Source: JAAEPI01 sp964352625 | GTDB lineage: Bacteria; Bacteroidota; Bacteroidia; Cytophagales; Cyclobacteriaceae | Length of the DNA: 64,000 nucleotides | Reading direction: 5' to 3' | Assembly: GCA_964352625.1 (NCBI GenBank) | Contig: CAYGSD010000009.1 | Coordinates: forward strand, 62,001 to 126,000 | Shown: positions 17,901 to 26,927 of the stretch, piece by piece | How positions within the stretch are numbered: the first letter of the stretch is position 1 | Layout: every line of letters begins with the position of its first letter | The notes under the pieces: generated by a model | Told to the model about the DNA's origin: nothing | Seen by the model: the letters and a program-made list of their open reading frames with translations, nothing else | Database searches by the model: none | Position numbers and translations under genes: made by a program

Positions 17901-18179
17901 ATGTCAAAAGTTAACTTCAAACCACTTGCCGACAGGGTTCTCGTTGAGCCAGCGGCTGCAGAAGAAAAAACTGCAAGCGGTATCATCATCCCTGACACGG
18001 CAAAAGAAAAACCTCAAAGAGGTGCTATCGTGGCAATCGGTACTGGCAAGAAAGACGAACCACTCAATGTAAAAGTGGGCGACCAGGTTCTTTACGGTAA
18101 ATATTCAGGAACTGAGATCACTATCGACGGAACGGAGTATTTGATCATGAAAGAATCCGATATCTACGGAATCGTTTAA
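17901..18179 (+). CDS. groES: Co-chaperonin GroES
   Basis: 92 aa. It starts NFKPLADRVLVEP and has the mobile loop EKTASGIIIPD and the C-terminal strand YLIMKESDIYGIV. It forms the heptameric lid of the GroEL chamber. The ATG at 17901 gives the normal length, while an earlier in-frame start at 17859 would add 14 non-homologous residues. It is 30 nt before groEL in one operon. Confidence 0.97.
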   Translation: MSKVNFKPLADRVLVEPAAAEEKTASGIIIPDTAKEKPQRGAIVAIGTGKKDEPLNVKVGDQVLYGKYSGTEITIDGTEYLIMKESDIYGIV

Positions 18180-18209
18180 TCACATTAATTACTACTAAAA
18201 ATTAAAATA

Positions 18210-19841
18210 ATGGCTAAAGAAATATTCTTCAATACTGACGCAAGAGACAGCATCAAGAGAGGTGTCGACATTCTTGCTAATGCAGTGAAAGTAACCCTTG
18301 GACCAAAGGGCAGAAACGTGATCCTAGACAAAAAATTCGGTGCTCCAACCGTAACTAAGGATGGTGTTTCAGTAGCAAAAGAAATCGAGCTCAAGGAGCC
18401 TATTGAAAACATGGGTGCTCAACTCGTGAAAGAAGTTGCTTCCAAAACAGCAGACGATGCTGGAGACGGAACAACTACTGCTACCGTACTTGCTCAGGCA
18501 ATTTTCGGACATGGTATCAAAAACGTAGCAGCTGGTGCAAACCCAATGGATCTTAAGAGAGGAATTGACAAGGCAGTTGCCACAATTGTTGAAAACCTGA
18601 AATCTCAATCTAAGCAGATCAAAACATCTGATGAGATTTCTCAGGTTGCATCCGTTTCAGCGAATAACGATCAGGAAATCGGAAAGATGATCGCTGACGC
18701 AATGGACAAAGTAGGCAAAGATGGTGTAATCACTGTGGAGGAAGCGAAAGGAACTGAGACTGAAGTGAAGACCGTGGAGGGGATGCAATTCGACAGAGGA
18801 TATCTTTCTCCATACTTTGTGACCAATACAGACAAAATGGATGCTGAGCTTGAATCTCCTTACATTTTGATTTACGACAAGAAAGTTTCAAACATGAAAG
18901 AATTGCTTCCTGTACTCGAAGCAACTGCTCAAACTGGCAAACCACTATTGATTATCGCTGAAGACGTGGAAGGTGAAGCCCTTGCCACTTTGGTGGTAAA
19001 CAAAATCAGAGGTTCACTGAAAATAGCTGCTGTTAAAGCGCCAGGTTTTGGTGACAGAAGAAAAGCTATGCTTGAGGATATCGCTGTATTGACTGGCGGT
19101 ACTGTAATCTCAGAAGAAAGAGGTTACAAACTTGAGAATGCTACTCTTGATGATCTTGGAACTGCTGAGAAAATCAATATTGATAAGGACAACACGACGA
19201 TTGTAAATGGTGCTGGCAAAAAAGCTGACATCACAGCTCGTGTAAACCAAATCAAGCAGCAAATTGAAAACACAACTTCTGATTACGACAAAGAGAAGCT
19301 GCAAGAGAGACTTGCTAAACTTTCAGGCGGTGTGGCCATTCTTTACATCGGAGCTGCTACTGAGGTAGAGATGAAAGAGAAGAAAGACAGAGTGGATGAT
19401 GCACTTCACGCAACGAGAGCGGCTGTTCAAGAGGGTATCGTTGCTGGTGGAGGAGTAGCCTTGATCAGAGCAATGAAATCCCTTGATTCATTAAAACTTG
19501 ACAATGAAGATCAGAACACTGGTGTGTCGATCATTCAATTAGCAATCCAAGCTCCATTGAGAACTATCATTGAAAACGCAGGTGGTGAAGCATCTGTGGT
19601 TGTGAATGAAGTTCTTAAAGGAAAAGACGATTACGGCTTCAATGCGGCTAATGGCGAGTATGTGAACATGTTCAAAGCTGGTATCATTGACCCTACTAAG
19701 GTGACTCGATTGGCACTGGAGAACGCAGCTTCTATCGCTTCTCTCCTACTCACTACTGAGTGTGTAGTGGCAGACGCTCCAGAAGAAGCAGGTGCTTCTG
19801 CTATGCCTCCAATGGGTGGTGGTATGGGCGGCATGATGTAA
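18210..19841 (+). CDS. groL: Chaperonin GroEL
   Basis: 543 aa of normal length. The ATP-binding DAGDGTTTATVLAQ, the apical domain and the C-terminal GGM tail (MPPMGGGMGGMM) are all present. It refolds proteins in a double heptameric ring. A strong terminator follows 20 nt after the stop. Codon use favours the highly expressed pattern of this genome (many aaa/gaa and ct-ending codons), in contrast to its neighbours. Confidence 0.98.
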   Translation: MAKEIFFNTDARDSIKRGVDILANAVKVTLGPKGRNVILDKKFGAPTVTKDGVSVAKEIELKEPIENMGAQLVKEVASKTADDAGDGTTTATVLAQAIFGHGIKNVAAGANPMDLKRGIDKAVATIVENLKSQSKQIKTSDEISQVASVSANNDQEIGKMIADAMDKVGKDGVITVEEAKGTETEVKTVEGMQFDRGYLSPYFVTNTDKMDAELESPYILIYDKKVSNMKELLPVLEATAQTGKPLLIIAEDVEGEALATLVVNKIRGSLKIAAVKAPGFGDRRKAMLEDIAVLTGGTVISEERGYKLENATLDDLGTAEKINIDKDNTTIVNGAGKKADITARVNQIKQQIENTTSDYDKEKLQERLAKLSGGVAILYIGAATEVEMKEKKDRVDDALHATRAAVQEGIVAGGGVALIRAMKSLDSLKLDNEDQNTGVSIIQLAIQAPLRTIIENAGGEASVVVNEVLKGKDDYGFNAANGEYVNMFKAGIIDPTKVTRLALENAASIASLLLTTECVVADAPEEAGASAMPPMGGGMGGMM

Positions 19842-19858
19842 GCCAAACAATTATTCTA

Positions 19859-19893
19859 AAAAAAGCCTCCCGGCATGTCGGGAGGCTTTTTTT
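19859..19893 (+). terminator. groESL terminator
   Basis: Stem gcctcccg / cgggaggc (19865-19872, 19879-19886) has a 6-nt loop, is extended by A-T pairs, and is followed by T7. It closes the groESL operon and insulates it from the toxin-antitoxin promoter 12 nt downstream. Confidence 0.92.
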
Positions 19894-19904
19894 GTGAACG
19901 CTTT

Positions 19905-19933
19905 TTTTGTAATACAATTTTGTAATACATTTG
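19905..19933 (+). promoter_or_regulatory. Toxin-antitoxin promoter with two tandem operator boxes
   Basis: Two copies of TTTTGTAATACA (19905-19916 and 19918-19929), 13 bp apart, each hold the near-palindrome TGTAATACA. The first covers a -33-like TTTG (19906-19909). The second overlaps the -7-like TACATTTG (19926-19933), 16 nt downstream. This is the layout expected for ribbon-helix-helix autorepression. The ATG is 3 nt after the -7 box, so the mRNA may be leaderless. Confidence 0.6.
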
Positions 19934-19936
19934 GGG

Positions 19937-20185
19937 ATGTTAAACGTGAGACTCGATAAGGATACTGAAAAAAAGCTCCGAGACTATGCTGAGCAAAATG
20001 CAACGTCCAAGTCTTCCATCGTAAAAGAAGCACTTGCCATGTACTTTTCTAAAACCAATCAAAAACAGACTTCCTTTGATTTAGGAGCCGATTTATTTGG
20101 ACCGGCATCTAGTGGCCAGTCTGATTTATCCAAGACGTACAAATCCAAACTGAAGAAAAAAATCAATGAGAAACACGCTCATTGA
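19937..20185 (+). CDS. Ribbon-helix-helix antitoxin
   Basis: 82 aa. The N-terminal RHH DNA-binding fold is VRLDKDTEKKLRDYAEQN as strand plus helix A, then SKSSIVKEALAMYF as helix B. The Lys-rich C-terminal tail (about residues 50-82) probably wraps and blocks the toxin. The ATG at 19937 is preferred, since an upstream TTG at 19931 lies in the -7 box. It overlaps the toxin gene by 20 nt. The twin TGTAATACA boxes just upstream fit autoregulation. Confidence 0.85.
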   Translation: MLNVRLDKDTEKKLRDYAEQNATSKSSIVKEALAMYFSKTNQKQTSFDLGADLFGPASSGQSDLSKTYKSKLKKKINEKHAH

Positions 20186-20576
20186 TGCGGGTCCGTTGAT
20201 AGCTCTTTTCGATAGATCCGATAGTTATCATCTAGCCGCTCTTCGTTTCCTCGAGACCTATGAAGGAACTCTTTGGACCACATGGCCAGTGATTACTGAA
20301 GTCAGCCACATGTTGGACTTCCACATTCAGAGTCAAATCAATTTTCTCAAATGGATCAATCGCGGGGGAATAAAAATCGTGGATTTGTCCGAGGATCATT
20401 TTCCTAGAATTATTCAATTGTGTGAAAAATTCGATGATGTGCCGATGGATTTGGCAGATGCCACGTTGATAATAGCATCGGAAGTTGCAGACATTAAGGA
20501 AATCGCGAGCATCGACACAGATTTCTATGTGTACAGAAACGTGCGCAACGAGTACCTCACCAACATCTTTCTATAA
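20166..20576 (+). CDS. PIN-domain toxin (VapC-like ribonuclease)
   Basis: 136 aa. PIN acidic residues are present: D7 (LIDAGPLIALF), E45 (VITEVSHML), D95/D98 (PMDLADATLI) and D117/D119 (SIDTDF). These should bind Mg2+/Mn2+ in a VapC-type endoribonuclease whose usual targets are tRNAs or rRNA. It starts inside the antitoxin gene with a 20-nt overlap, as in VapBC operons. The gene pair lies between the groEL terminator and a bidirectional terminator, which looks like a compact inserted cassette. Confidence 0.88.
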   Translation: MRNTLIDAGPLIALFDRSDSYHLAALRFLETYEGTLWTTWPVITEVSHMLDFHIQSQINFLKWINRGGIKIVDLSEDHFPRIIQLCEKFDDVPMDLADATLIIASEVADIKEIASIDTDFYVYRNVRNEYLTNIFL

Positions 20577-20688
20577 AACCGAAAGTTTCATAGATCGGAA
20601 TGCAACTATACCAAGCTGATCTGCATCTTTTGTTTGAACTAAGGATGTAACCTTTCAATAGTTGCGAAGTAATTCCTTCAGATCGCCA

Positions 20689-20769
20689 ATGCAAGCACGG
20701 TTGAACCATACAAGAATCCTTTACCTGTTATTAGGACTAGCAGTCGCAGGGTTCATATTATTTCTATAG
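20689..20769 (+). CDS. Possible 26-residue single-membrane-helix microprotein
   Basis: A short ATG frame encodes a basic N-terminus (QARLNHTR) followed by one hydrophobic helix (ILYLLLGLAVAGFILFL) and a stop. The composition fits a small membrane protein, but the length is short enough to arise by chance. No clear promoter is visible. It lies 34 nt before a strong terminator and downstream of the toxin gene, so it could be transcribed with that operon. Confidence 0.3.
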   Translation: MQARLNHTRILYLLLGLAVAGFILFL

Positions 20770-20794
20770 ATTCTCATCCAACTCAAAATGGGAC

Positions 20795-20838
20795 AAAAAA
20801 GACCCCTCCCGATAGCTATCGGGAGGGGCTTTTTTTTA
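20795..20838. terminator. Bidirectional terminator
   Basis: A perfect 26-bp palindrome (20803-20828, two 13-bp arms, core cccgatagctatcggg) has A6 on the left and T8 on the right, so it can end transcripts from both strands. It serves the OPT gene (minus) and the toxin-antitoxin region (plus). Confidence 0.92.
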
Positions 20839-20858
20839 TTTCTGTCAGACGAAGATCT

Positions 20859-22835
20859 TTACTCCTCACTCCTCGCTAATTTTTTGACTACTTGATAGAT
20901 GAAAATCAAGATCAGAATTAGAATTACCAATCCCAGATTTTCATACAAGAAAGCAATGTCGTGAGGTGTTCCCATCTGAACTCCCAACACAATTGCGATT
21001 GCAATTCCTATTCCCATCAAGGCTTCACCTGTTATCAAACCAGATGCAAGCAACAACCCTGCATTATCAGCACGATCCTTATTCTTGGCTCCTTTGGTTG
21101 ATTTAGTCAACATCCATGCAAGGACACCTCCTATAAAAATTGAAGAGTCTAACTCGAAAGGCAAGTAAAGTCCAACTGCCACCGCGAGAATCGGTAATCT
21201 GAAATTCGCTCCTCGTGACTTCTGAATTTGATCTGCAATAATGATTACCACTGCTATAGCTGCCCCGACATACACAATATTCCAGGGAATAGGCTGCCCT
21301 GTACCAAAAATTCCCTCAGCGACACTCTGCATCAGTGTGGCTTGTGGTGCTGTTAATGAATTAGGTGTTTCCGCTGTTGGAGCGCCCATTCCATACGCAA
21401 TTAGTAAAGCATTCAGAACAAATGGAATAGCTAACGCACCTGCTACAACCCCGACCATCTGCATGATTTGTTGCTTGAATGGTGTAGCTCCCAAAATATG
21501 GCCAGCTTTCAAATCCTGCATATTGTCTCCGGCAATTGCGGCAGCACAACAAACTACAGCTCCAATTAGGATGGCTCCCGCTGCTCCGCTTGCAGCTCCA
21601 TCTGTCGCAATAAGAGCTGATAGAATCAATGATGCTGAAAGAATGGTTGCGATAGTAACACCAGAAATAGGATTGTTAGAACTTCCTACAAGTCCCGCCA
21701 TATAACCAGCTACGGCAGAGAATAAAAAGCCTGCAACTACCATGATAAGTGCCATCGCGATAGAGATAGGTACATCCATAATCACTGATTGATAAATAAT
21801 GAAGATTGGCACAACCAACACTCCAACACCAATGATTACCCAAGACATTGGGGTGTCCAACTCCGTACGGAGTACGTCATTCATTTTAGTACCACCTTTC
21901 TTGAAGGCTTCAATACCAGATTTGATGGCATTCCCAAGAGTACCTGCCAAGCTTAGCAAAGCCCAAAGCCCACCTACCACCATGGCGCCTACTCCAAGGT
22001 ATCTGAGCTTGGCGCTCCAAAGTGCTCCACCGATATTATCAACGGTTACATCACTGATATTGGCAAATTTTCCGGCTGCTACCAAATCTGCAGCAACGGC
22101 TTCAAAGCCATTCGATCCAATATAGATCGGCATAGCTATCCACCAAGTGATCACTCCACCCATAAAGACAAGGGTAGAAATATTAAGCCCGACGATATAA
22201 CCAACGGCCACCAGCGCCGGAGATAAGTTGAGGCTGAAATAGAGGTAAACCTTCTGCTGAATCAAAGTGGCTCTTTCGAAAATCCCCTCCCACAATGCCA
22301 TGGCAGCATCACCAAGTTTAAAAAGTCCTCCGATTAAAGATCCCCAAATTAGATACTTCACGGCCTTCCCTCCTTCTTCTCCGGTTTTCAGTACTTCCGC
22401 TGTGGCTACACCTTCTGGGAATTTCAAGTTCTCCTCAACGATCAACGCACGTCTCAGAGGAATAGTAAATAGCACCCCAAGGACTCCACCGCACAAGGCA
22501 ATCATCACGGTTTCGAAATAGTTGAATTCCTCCCAATAGCCCATGATAACGAGCGCCGGAATGGTAAAAATAACTCCGGCTGCCAGGGACTCGCCAGCTG
22601 ATGCCGCTGTTTGCACGAGGTTGTTCTCAAGAATATTAGAGTTCTTAAAGACCTTCAATAAGGCCATTGAAATAACAGCCGCTGGTATAGATGCCGAAAC
22701 GGTAAGGCCGGCAAAAAGACCAAAATAAGCGTTGGCAGCAGAAAGAACTACGGATAATAATGCACCCAGAATTACGGCCTTGAGCGTAATCTCAGGCAAT
22801 TTAGTTCCAGCATCAATATAGGGTTTGTGCTCCAT
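20859..22835 (-). CDS. OPT-family oligopeptide/metal-chelate transporter
   Basis: 658 aa with about 16 hydrophobic helices. Typical OPT features are ITLKAVILGALLSVVLSAANAYFGL near the N-terminus (positions about 14-38), the motif GLVGSSNNPISGVTI, and GDNMQDLKAGHILGATP. Family members move oligopeptides or siderophore-metal complexes with protons. The substrate here is unknown. It is a single-gene unit with its own terminator. Confidence 0.92.
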   Translation of the reverse strand: MEHKPYIDAGTKLPEITLKAVILGALLSVVLSAANAYFGLFAGLTVSASIPAAVISMALLKVFKNSNILENNLVQTAASAGESLAAGVIFTIPALVIMGYWEEFNYFETVMIALCGGVLGVLFTIPLRRALIVEENLKFPEGVATAEVLKTGEEGGKAVKYLIWGSLIGGLFKLGDAAMALWEGIFERATLIQQKVYLYFSLNLSPALVAVGYIVGLNISTLVFMGGVITWWIAMPIYIGSNGFEAVAADLVAAGKFANISDVTVDNIGGALWSAKLRYLGVGAMVVGGLWALLSLAGTLGNAIKSGIEAFKKGGTKMNDVLRTELDTPMSWVIIGVGVLVVPIFIIYQSVIMDVPISIAMALIMVVAGFLFSAVAGYMAGLVGSSNNPISGVTIATILSASLILSALIATDGAASGAAGAILIGAVVCCAAAIAGDNMQDLKAGHILGATPFKQQIMQMVGVVAGALAIPFVLNALLIAYGMGAPTAETPNSLTAPQATLMQSVAEGIFGTGQPIPWNIVYVGAAIAVVIIIADQIQKSRGANFRLPILAVAVGLYLPFELDSSIFIGGVLAWMLTKSTKGAKNKDRADNAGLLLASGLITGEALMGIGIAIAIVLGVQMGTPHDIAFLYENLGLVILILILIFIYQVVKKLARSEE

Positions 22836-23028
22836 TGGATAGATGAGTTAAGTTGATTTTTGGTTAATGATTGAATACAATCGATAAAGATAACCAGAAG
22901 CTTAAAAATGACTAGAAAACCTGAATATCAGGCTTAAAATATAATTTTCACACTATTGAATTACACTAAAGCAACCCTTTAAGATAAAATGAACGTATAG
23001 GGTTTGATTAGATTAAAACAAAAGAGTC

Positions 23029-23208
23029 ATGTACTTGCTTTGGTATTCAGTAGAGGATCAAAAATATAATCTTGAATTCATCCCAGAAGATGCTCGCTTC
23101 TCAAAGAGCAACGATCTGGATGTGACGTATGAATTTGGTGCCGATGAATCAAAAGTCGCAACCAAAGTGCTCAAGAATTTGAACCTCGCCCTTCAAAACG
23201 TTGCTTGA
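23029..23208 (+). CDS. Small hypothetical protein, paralogue of the next gene
   Basis: 59 aa beginning MYLLWYSVEDQKYNLEF and containing YEFGADESKVATKVLKN. It is soluble in appearance, with no signal peptide. By eye it aligns with the protein at 23239 over most of its length: LLWYSVEDQKYNL against IIWHSGTENKFKL, and YEFGADES against YRFAQDKES. I do not know the family. The two genes lie 30 nt apart, so they are probably a tandem duplication in one transcript. Confidence 0.6.
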   Translation: MYLLWYSVEDQKYNLEFIPEDARFSKSNDLDVTYEFGADESKVATKVLKNLNLALQNVA

Positions 23209-23238
23209 TTTTCATCTTCCCATTAGCTTGAAGCCGCA

Positions 23239-23427
23239 ATGGACTTCATTATTTGGCATTCAGGCACAGAAAATAAGTTTAAGCTTTCTCGACAAGTGAA
23301 TCGGGATGTGTTTGAGTGTGATCGCACTGAATACATGCGAATTCTCTATCGATTTGCACAAGACAAAGAATCAGACGCCAAGCGGATACACGAAAAGCTC
23401 GTGAGCGAATCTGGGAAAATCTTCTAA
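23239..23427 (+). CDS. Small hypothetical protein, paralogue of the preceding gene
   Basis: 62 aa, MDFIIWHSGTENKFKL at the start and a helical, charged C-terminus (KRIHEKLVSESGKIF). It is similar to the 59-aa protein just upstream. Its stop overlaps the stop of the convergent TonB receptor gene by 4 nt. The function is unknown. Confidence 0.6.
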   Translation: MDFIIWHSGTENKFKLSRQVNRDVFECDRTEYMRILYRFAQDKESDAKRIHEKLVSESGKIF

Positions 23428-26111
23428 AACTCCAACTCTACTGAGAAACTAAGAGTTCGCCCCATCAGGGTAATATCGGTATAGTTTGCGGTGAGAACAG
23501 GCTTAGGAGGTGGCTCGCCTGGCCTTGGCCGTATCGGTGTTACACTGTACTTGATTTTATTATCCACAACATTCGAACGATCAAATGCATTGAATAAATT
23601 GACTGAAAGCGTCATATCAAGTTGTCCGATTTTTCTGACATAAGAAGCTCCCAAATCCATTCGAGCATATGCATCTAATCGATAATCATTCTTTTTATCC
23701 GTGCTTATTAGAGAAATATCATTGGGTGAAGGTGTTGGACCGTCATTTTGATCAGGGCCTTGTAGTCCCACCGGAATGGTAAAGCGACTGTACGGCCGAC
23801 CCGACCCATAGTATAGGGTACTGAAGATATTGAACGGTTTCAGCTTCACGCTCCCAAACAAGGTGGCCTGATGTCGTTGGTCAACGTCTGCGTAGTACCA
23901 TTTTCCATTATTTATGTCCTCGAACCTATATCGGGTACTGCTTAGGGTGTACGATCCACTCCCCAGAAAGCGATTCGTTTCCACCCGAATGGCCGCCTCC
24001 ATTCCTTTCGACTTTCCCTCGCCCTCAAAAAACAACTCCTCGTAGTTCACATATTCGGTGACCAACCCGCCATGAGTAAATGAGTAATCGAGCAACCCCT
24101 GATAGCTGCGTTGGTAATAGTTCCATTCTATGGTAGTACTCCCACGCGATCTTACGAACCCTGCGTAGGCATGAAGCGCCCTTTGATCGGGGATCTCAGA
24201 GTCGGCTACTACCCAAAGGTCCCTAGCCCCTTGCAGTGCATTATCAGTCCTGATCTGGTTCACGAATTGCCTGTAAACCCCGCCACCTGTTCGAAACATC
24301 ACAGATTCCGTCAAATCATATTCTAGCGACATCCTGGGCTCTGCATAGAAGCGATTGGTGGTCGTCAGGTAATTATTCCTTAGACCCAACCCCAATCTGG
24401 ATTTGGTAAAAAGCTGGAAGGTGGCGTTGGCGTATTGGGTGAATAAGCCGATCGTGTGCTGCCGCTTGTCAGTAATGCTCTCTCCATTGAATTCATTCGA
24501 AACGAATGCACTGTAGATCGTATTCTGAGACCCCAATTCCACTAAAACATCACCCATGTTCCATTCATGTTCTACGTCTATACTCACATCCTCAATGCTA
24601 TTTTCCTGCACATTGGACTGACTCCCCAGCGGATTGCTAAAGGCGGGCACATTAGGAGGTGCTATGTGAAATTGCATGGAAGCTTCCTGATAGTCACTCT
24701 CGTATTTGGAATATGAAACATAAAACTCCGTAAAGTGCTCACTGTTCCAATAGCGAGCCACCTTAGTAGACAGTCCGATATTTCCCCAATTCACCTGACC
24801 GGTATTTTCATGCAACACCAGACTATCACCTGGATAGCCCAATTGAAAGGATTGATTATATGTCAGTAAGTCTGAGCTATTGTAAACACTCAACTCTAGC
24901 TTGGTGCGGTCTGACAAATAAGAGGATAGTTTGAAATTGAGATCGTCATAGTGAAAATCAGGTTCGTAGGAAGAAACCGGAACGACCGTTTCGTATTGGT
25001 CTGAGTCATCTAACTGCTCTTCGTATTCCCCAAATACCCGATCGAACAACGAGGTTCTCACCAGGTCAGAATATGACCTCCTCGCTGACGCAAATAAGGA
25101 AGTGGATTCAGAAATAGGAATTTCCAGTGATGAATTGATACTCAACTCACTTATTGATAGCTTACCTGATACATCATTTCTATTTCCATCTCTCCCTACA
25201 AACTCAAGAACCCCAGAAGCTCCACCTCCATACTTCGCACCGTATCCAGATTTCATTAATCTCATGGATTTGACGGCATATGGATTTATGGCACTGAAAT
25301 ACCCAAAGAAATGGTCCAAATGATAAATAGTAAATCCATCGAATAACACGACGTTCTGTGAGGCCGTACCCCCTTGGATTTCCACACCCGATGAAAGCTC
25401 ATTCGTTGAAGTCACACCTGGAAGAAGGTGAGTCATTCTTAGAGGGTCTTTCTCCGCAGTAGTTGGCATTGACTTTACCAGTTCTGGATCGAAACTAACC
25501 CTACCCACCGCTTCTGAAGCCAGTGAGTTAGCTTGCCCATAGCTCACCTCCACTTCATCTAATAGCTGATTGTCTTGGACCAACTTTATCTCCATAAGAT
25601 TGGCAGAAGACGATGCGGTCACAACTGTAGTTATAGGTCTGTACCCTACAAATGACACATCAATGGAAGTTGAATCACTGAGCTGAGACAGCTTGAAATA
25701 ACCATACTCATTGGCAATGGTTGACCTTCCTTGATCAGATGACACTAACGCAAATGGAAGCGCCTCTCCAGTCTCAGGATCAATCACTTTTCCGGAAATG
25801 TCAAAACTTTTAGCCCCTGTCCGCTGAGCTCGCACAATTACTGTACTCTGATTTACGATTTCAAATTCTAAATTAGAACCTTTCAGAATCAGCTCAAGTG
25901 CTTGGGATATTGGCTCTTTCCTGATATCCGCAGTTACCAGCTTGCCGCTAACATATTGTTTGCCATATGCCACACGTATACCGTATTTTTCACTAAGAAG
26001 CAGGAACACTTCCTCAAGAGGCGAGTTATTAAAAGTCTCGTCAATAACGATGCTCTGCTGAGCAAACAATCCAAAGTGCAGGAGAAAAAAAAAGGAGAAT
26101 ACCTTTCTCAT
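23424..26111 (-). CDS. TonB-dependent receptor with STN signalling domain
   Basis: 895 aa outer-membrane protein. A signal peptide (FFFLLHFGLFAQ) precedes an STN/secretin domain at about residues 25-95 (PLEEVFLLLSEKYGIRVAYG). A carboxypeptidase-regulatory-like beta domain follows at about 105-185 (ISGKVIDPETGEALPFALV), then a plug (GVEIQGGTASQNVVLFDGF) and a 22-strand barrel ending LSFSVELEF. It lies 4 nt downstream of fecR and two genes downstream of an ECF sigma gene, the classical FecI-FecR-FecA layout. No SusD gene is present, so a glycan system is less likely. The ligand is unknown. Confidence 0.9.
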   Translation of the reverse strand: MRKVFSFFFLLHFGLFAQQSIVIDETFNNSPLEEVFLLLSEKYGIRVAYGKQYVSGKLVTADIRKEPISQALELILKGSNLEFEIVNQSTVIVRAQRTGAKSFDISGKVIDPETGEALPFALVSSDQGRSTIANEYGYFKLSQLSDSTSIDVSFVGYRPITTVVTASSSANLMEIKLVQDNQLLDEVEVSYGQANSLASEAVGRVSFDPELVKSMPTTAEKDPLRMTHLLPGVTSTNELSSGVEIQGGTASQNVVLFDGFTIYHLDHFFGYFSAINPYAVKSMRLMKSGYGAKYGGGASGVLEFVGRDGNRNDVSGKLSISELSINSSLEIPISESTSLFASARRSYSDLVRTSLFDRVFGEYEEQLDDSDQYETVVPVSSYEPDFHYDDLNFKLSSYLSDRTKLELSVYNSSDLLTYNQSFQLGYPGDSLVLHENTGQVNWGNIGLSTKVARYWNSEHFTEFYVSYSKYESDYQEASMQFHIAPPNVPAFSNPLGSQSNVQENSIEDVSIDVEHEWNMGDVLVELGSQNTIYSAFVSNEFNGESITDKRQHTIGLFTQYANATFQLFTKSRLGLGLRNNYLTTTNRFYAEPRMSLEYDLTESVMFRTGGGVYRQFVNQIRTDNALQGARDLWVVADSEIPDQRALHAYAGFVRSRGSTTIEWNYYQRSYQGLLDYSFTHGGLVTEYVNYEELFFEGEGKSKGMEAAIRVETNRFLGSGSYTLSSTRYRFEDINNGKWYYADVDQRHQATLFGSVKLKPFNIFSTLYYGSGRPYSRFTIPVGLQGPDQNDGPTPSPNDISLISTDKKNDYRLDAYARMDLGASYVRKIGQLDMTLSVNLFNAFDRSNVVDNKIKYSVTPIRPRPGEPPPKPVLTANYTDITLMGRTLSFSVELEF

Positions 26112-26115
26112 ATTG

Positions 26116-26925
26116 TCACTTTATGGTGACGACTTTGTCATTCAGTTCATACTGAACATCCACAGGTTCGAACACCAATCTTAGCGCGATTTCCAAATCA
26201 TCTGTTGGGAAATATCCGCTGTATTTCTGAGAATTGATTTTCTCTCCGTCAATTCGAACCCCGTACACTCGCTCCAATTCAATAAGGACACTGGAAATAT
26301 CTTCATCTGAAAAATAAAGCTCTCCCTCTTTCCAGTCTGGAGTTTTTCTCTTCACGCTATAACGGGTCGGTTTCTTTCTTTTTGTGAAATCGACTCCTTC
26401 ATCCTCTGCCAGTTCTATGGACTGGTCGCCAGAATCCACCTTCACTCTTCCCTCGAAGCATTCGACGGTGTACCCGTTTTCCCGAGAGTAAACATTGAAT
26501 TTGGTGCCAAGAACGGAGGTGATTCCATTCTTAGAAACAACAGAAAATGTAGATCCTTTTTCCACCTCAAAATACGCTTCTCCATCCAGTTGTAGATTTC
26601 TATTCCAGCTCCATGTCAATTTATTAAAGGAAATTTCAGAATCATATCCCAAGTCCACTTGAGAGCCATCAGGCAATGAGACACTTGCTATTTCACCCGC
26701 CTGAGTAGTCATAGTAACCCCATTGGAGAAATGAACGCCCCAAGTGGCTAGGATCAAAAATGACACAGCAGCGGCCATCATGATCCATTTTCTCGAAGGT
26801 GATTTTGAAGGATTAACATTCTCCTCCCTTTTATCAAAAAAGGCTTGCATCTTACCTTCATCGAAGGGACGATCGTAATTATATCCCTTGAGTTTATCTC
26901 CCACTTTTTTGCTCCACTCATCCAT
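26116..26925 (-). CDS. FecR-family anti-sigma/signal-transducing protein
   Basis: About 269 aa from the ATG at 26925, which lies 2 nt after the sigma gene stop. A cytoplasmic N-terminus is followed by one membrane helix (KWIMMAAAVSFLILATWGV, about residues 45-65). The periplasmic FecR domain comes next (AGEIASVSLPDGSQVDLGYDSEI trimmed: core SLPDGSQVDLGY), and a C-terminal DUF4974-like domain ends the protein. It relays the state of the TonB receptor to the ECF sigma factor. Confidence 0.9.
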   Translation of the reverse strand: MDEWSKKVGDKLKGYNYDRPFDEGKMQAFFDKREENVNPSKSPSRKWIMMAAAVSFLILATWGVHFSNGVTMTTQAGEIASVSLPDGSQVDLGYDSEISFNKLTWSWNRNLQLDGEAYFEVEKGSTFSVVSKNGITSVLGTKFNVYSRENGYTVECFEGRVKVDSGDQSIELAEDEGVDFTKRKKPTRYSVKRKTPDWKEGELYFSDEDISSVLIELERVYGVRIDGEKINSQKYSGYFPTDDLEIALRLVFEPVDVQYELNDKVVTIK

Positions 26926-26927
26926 CG

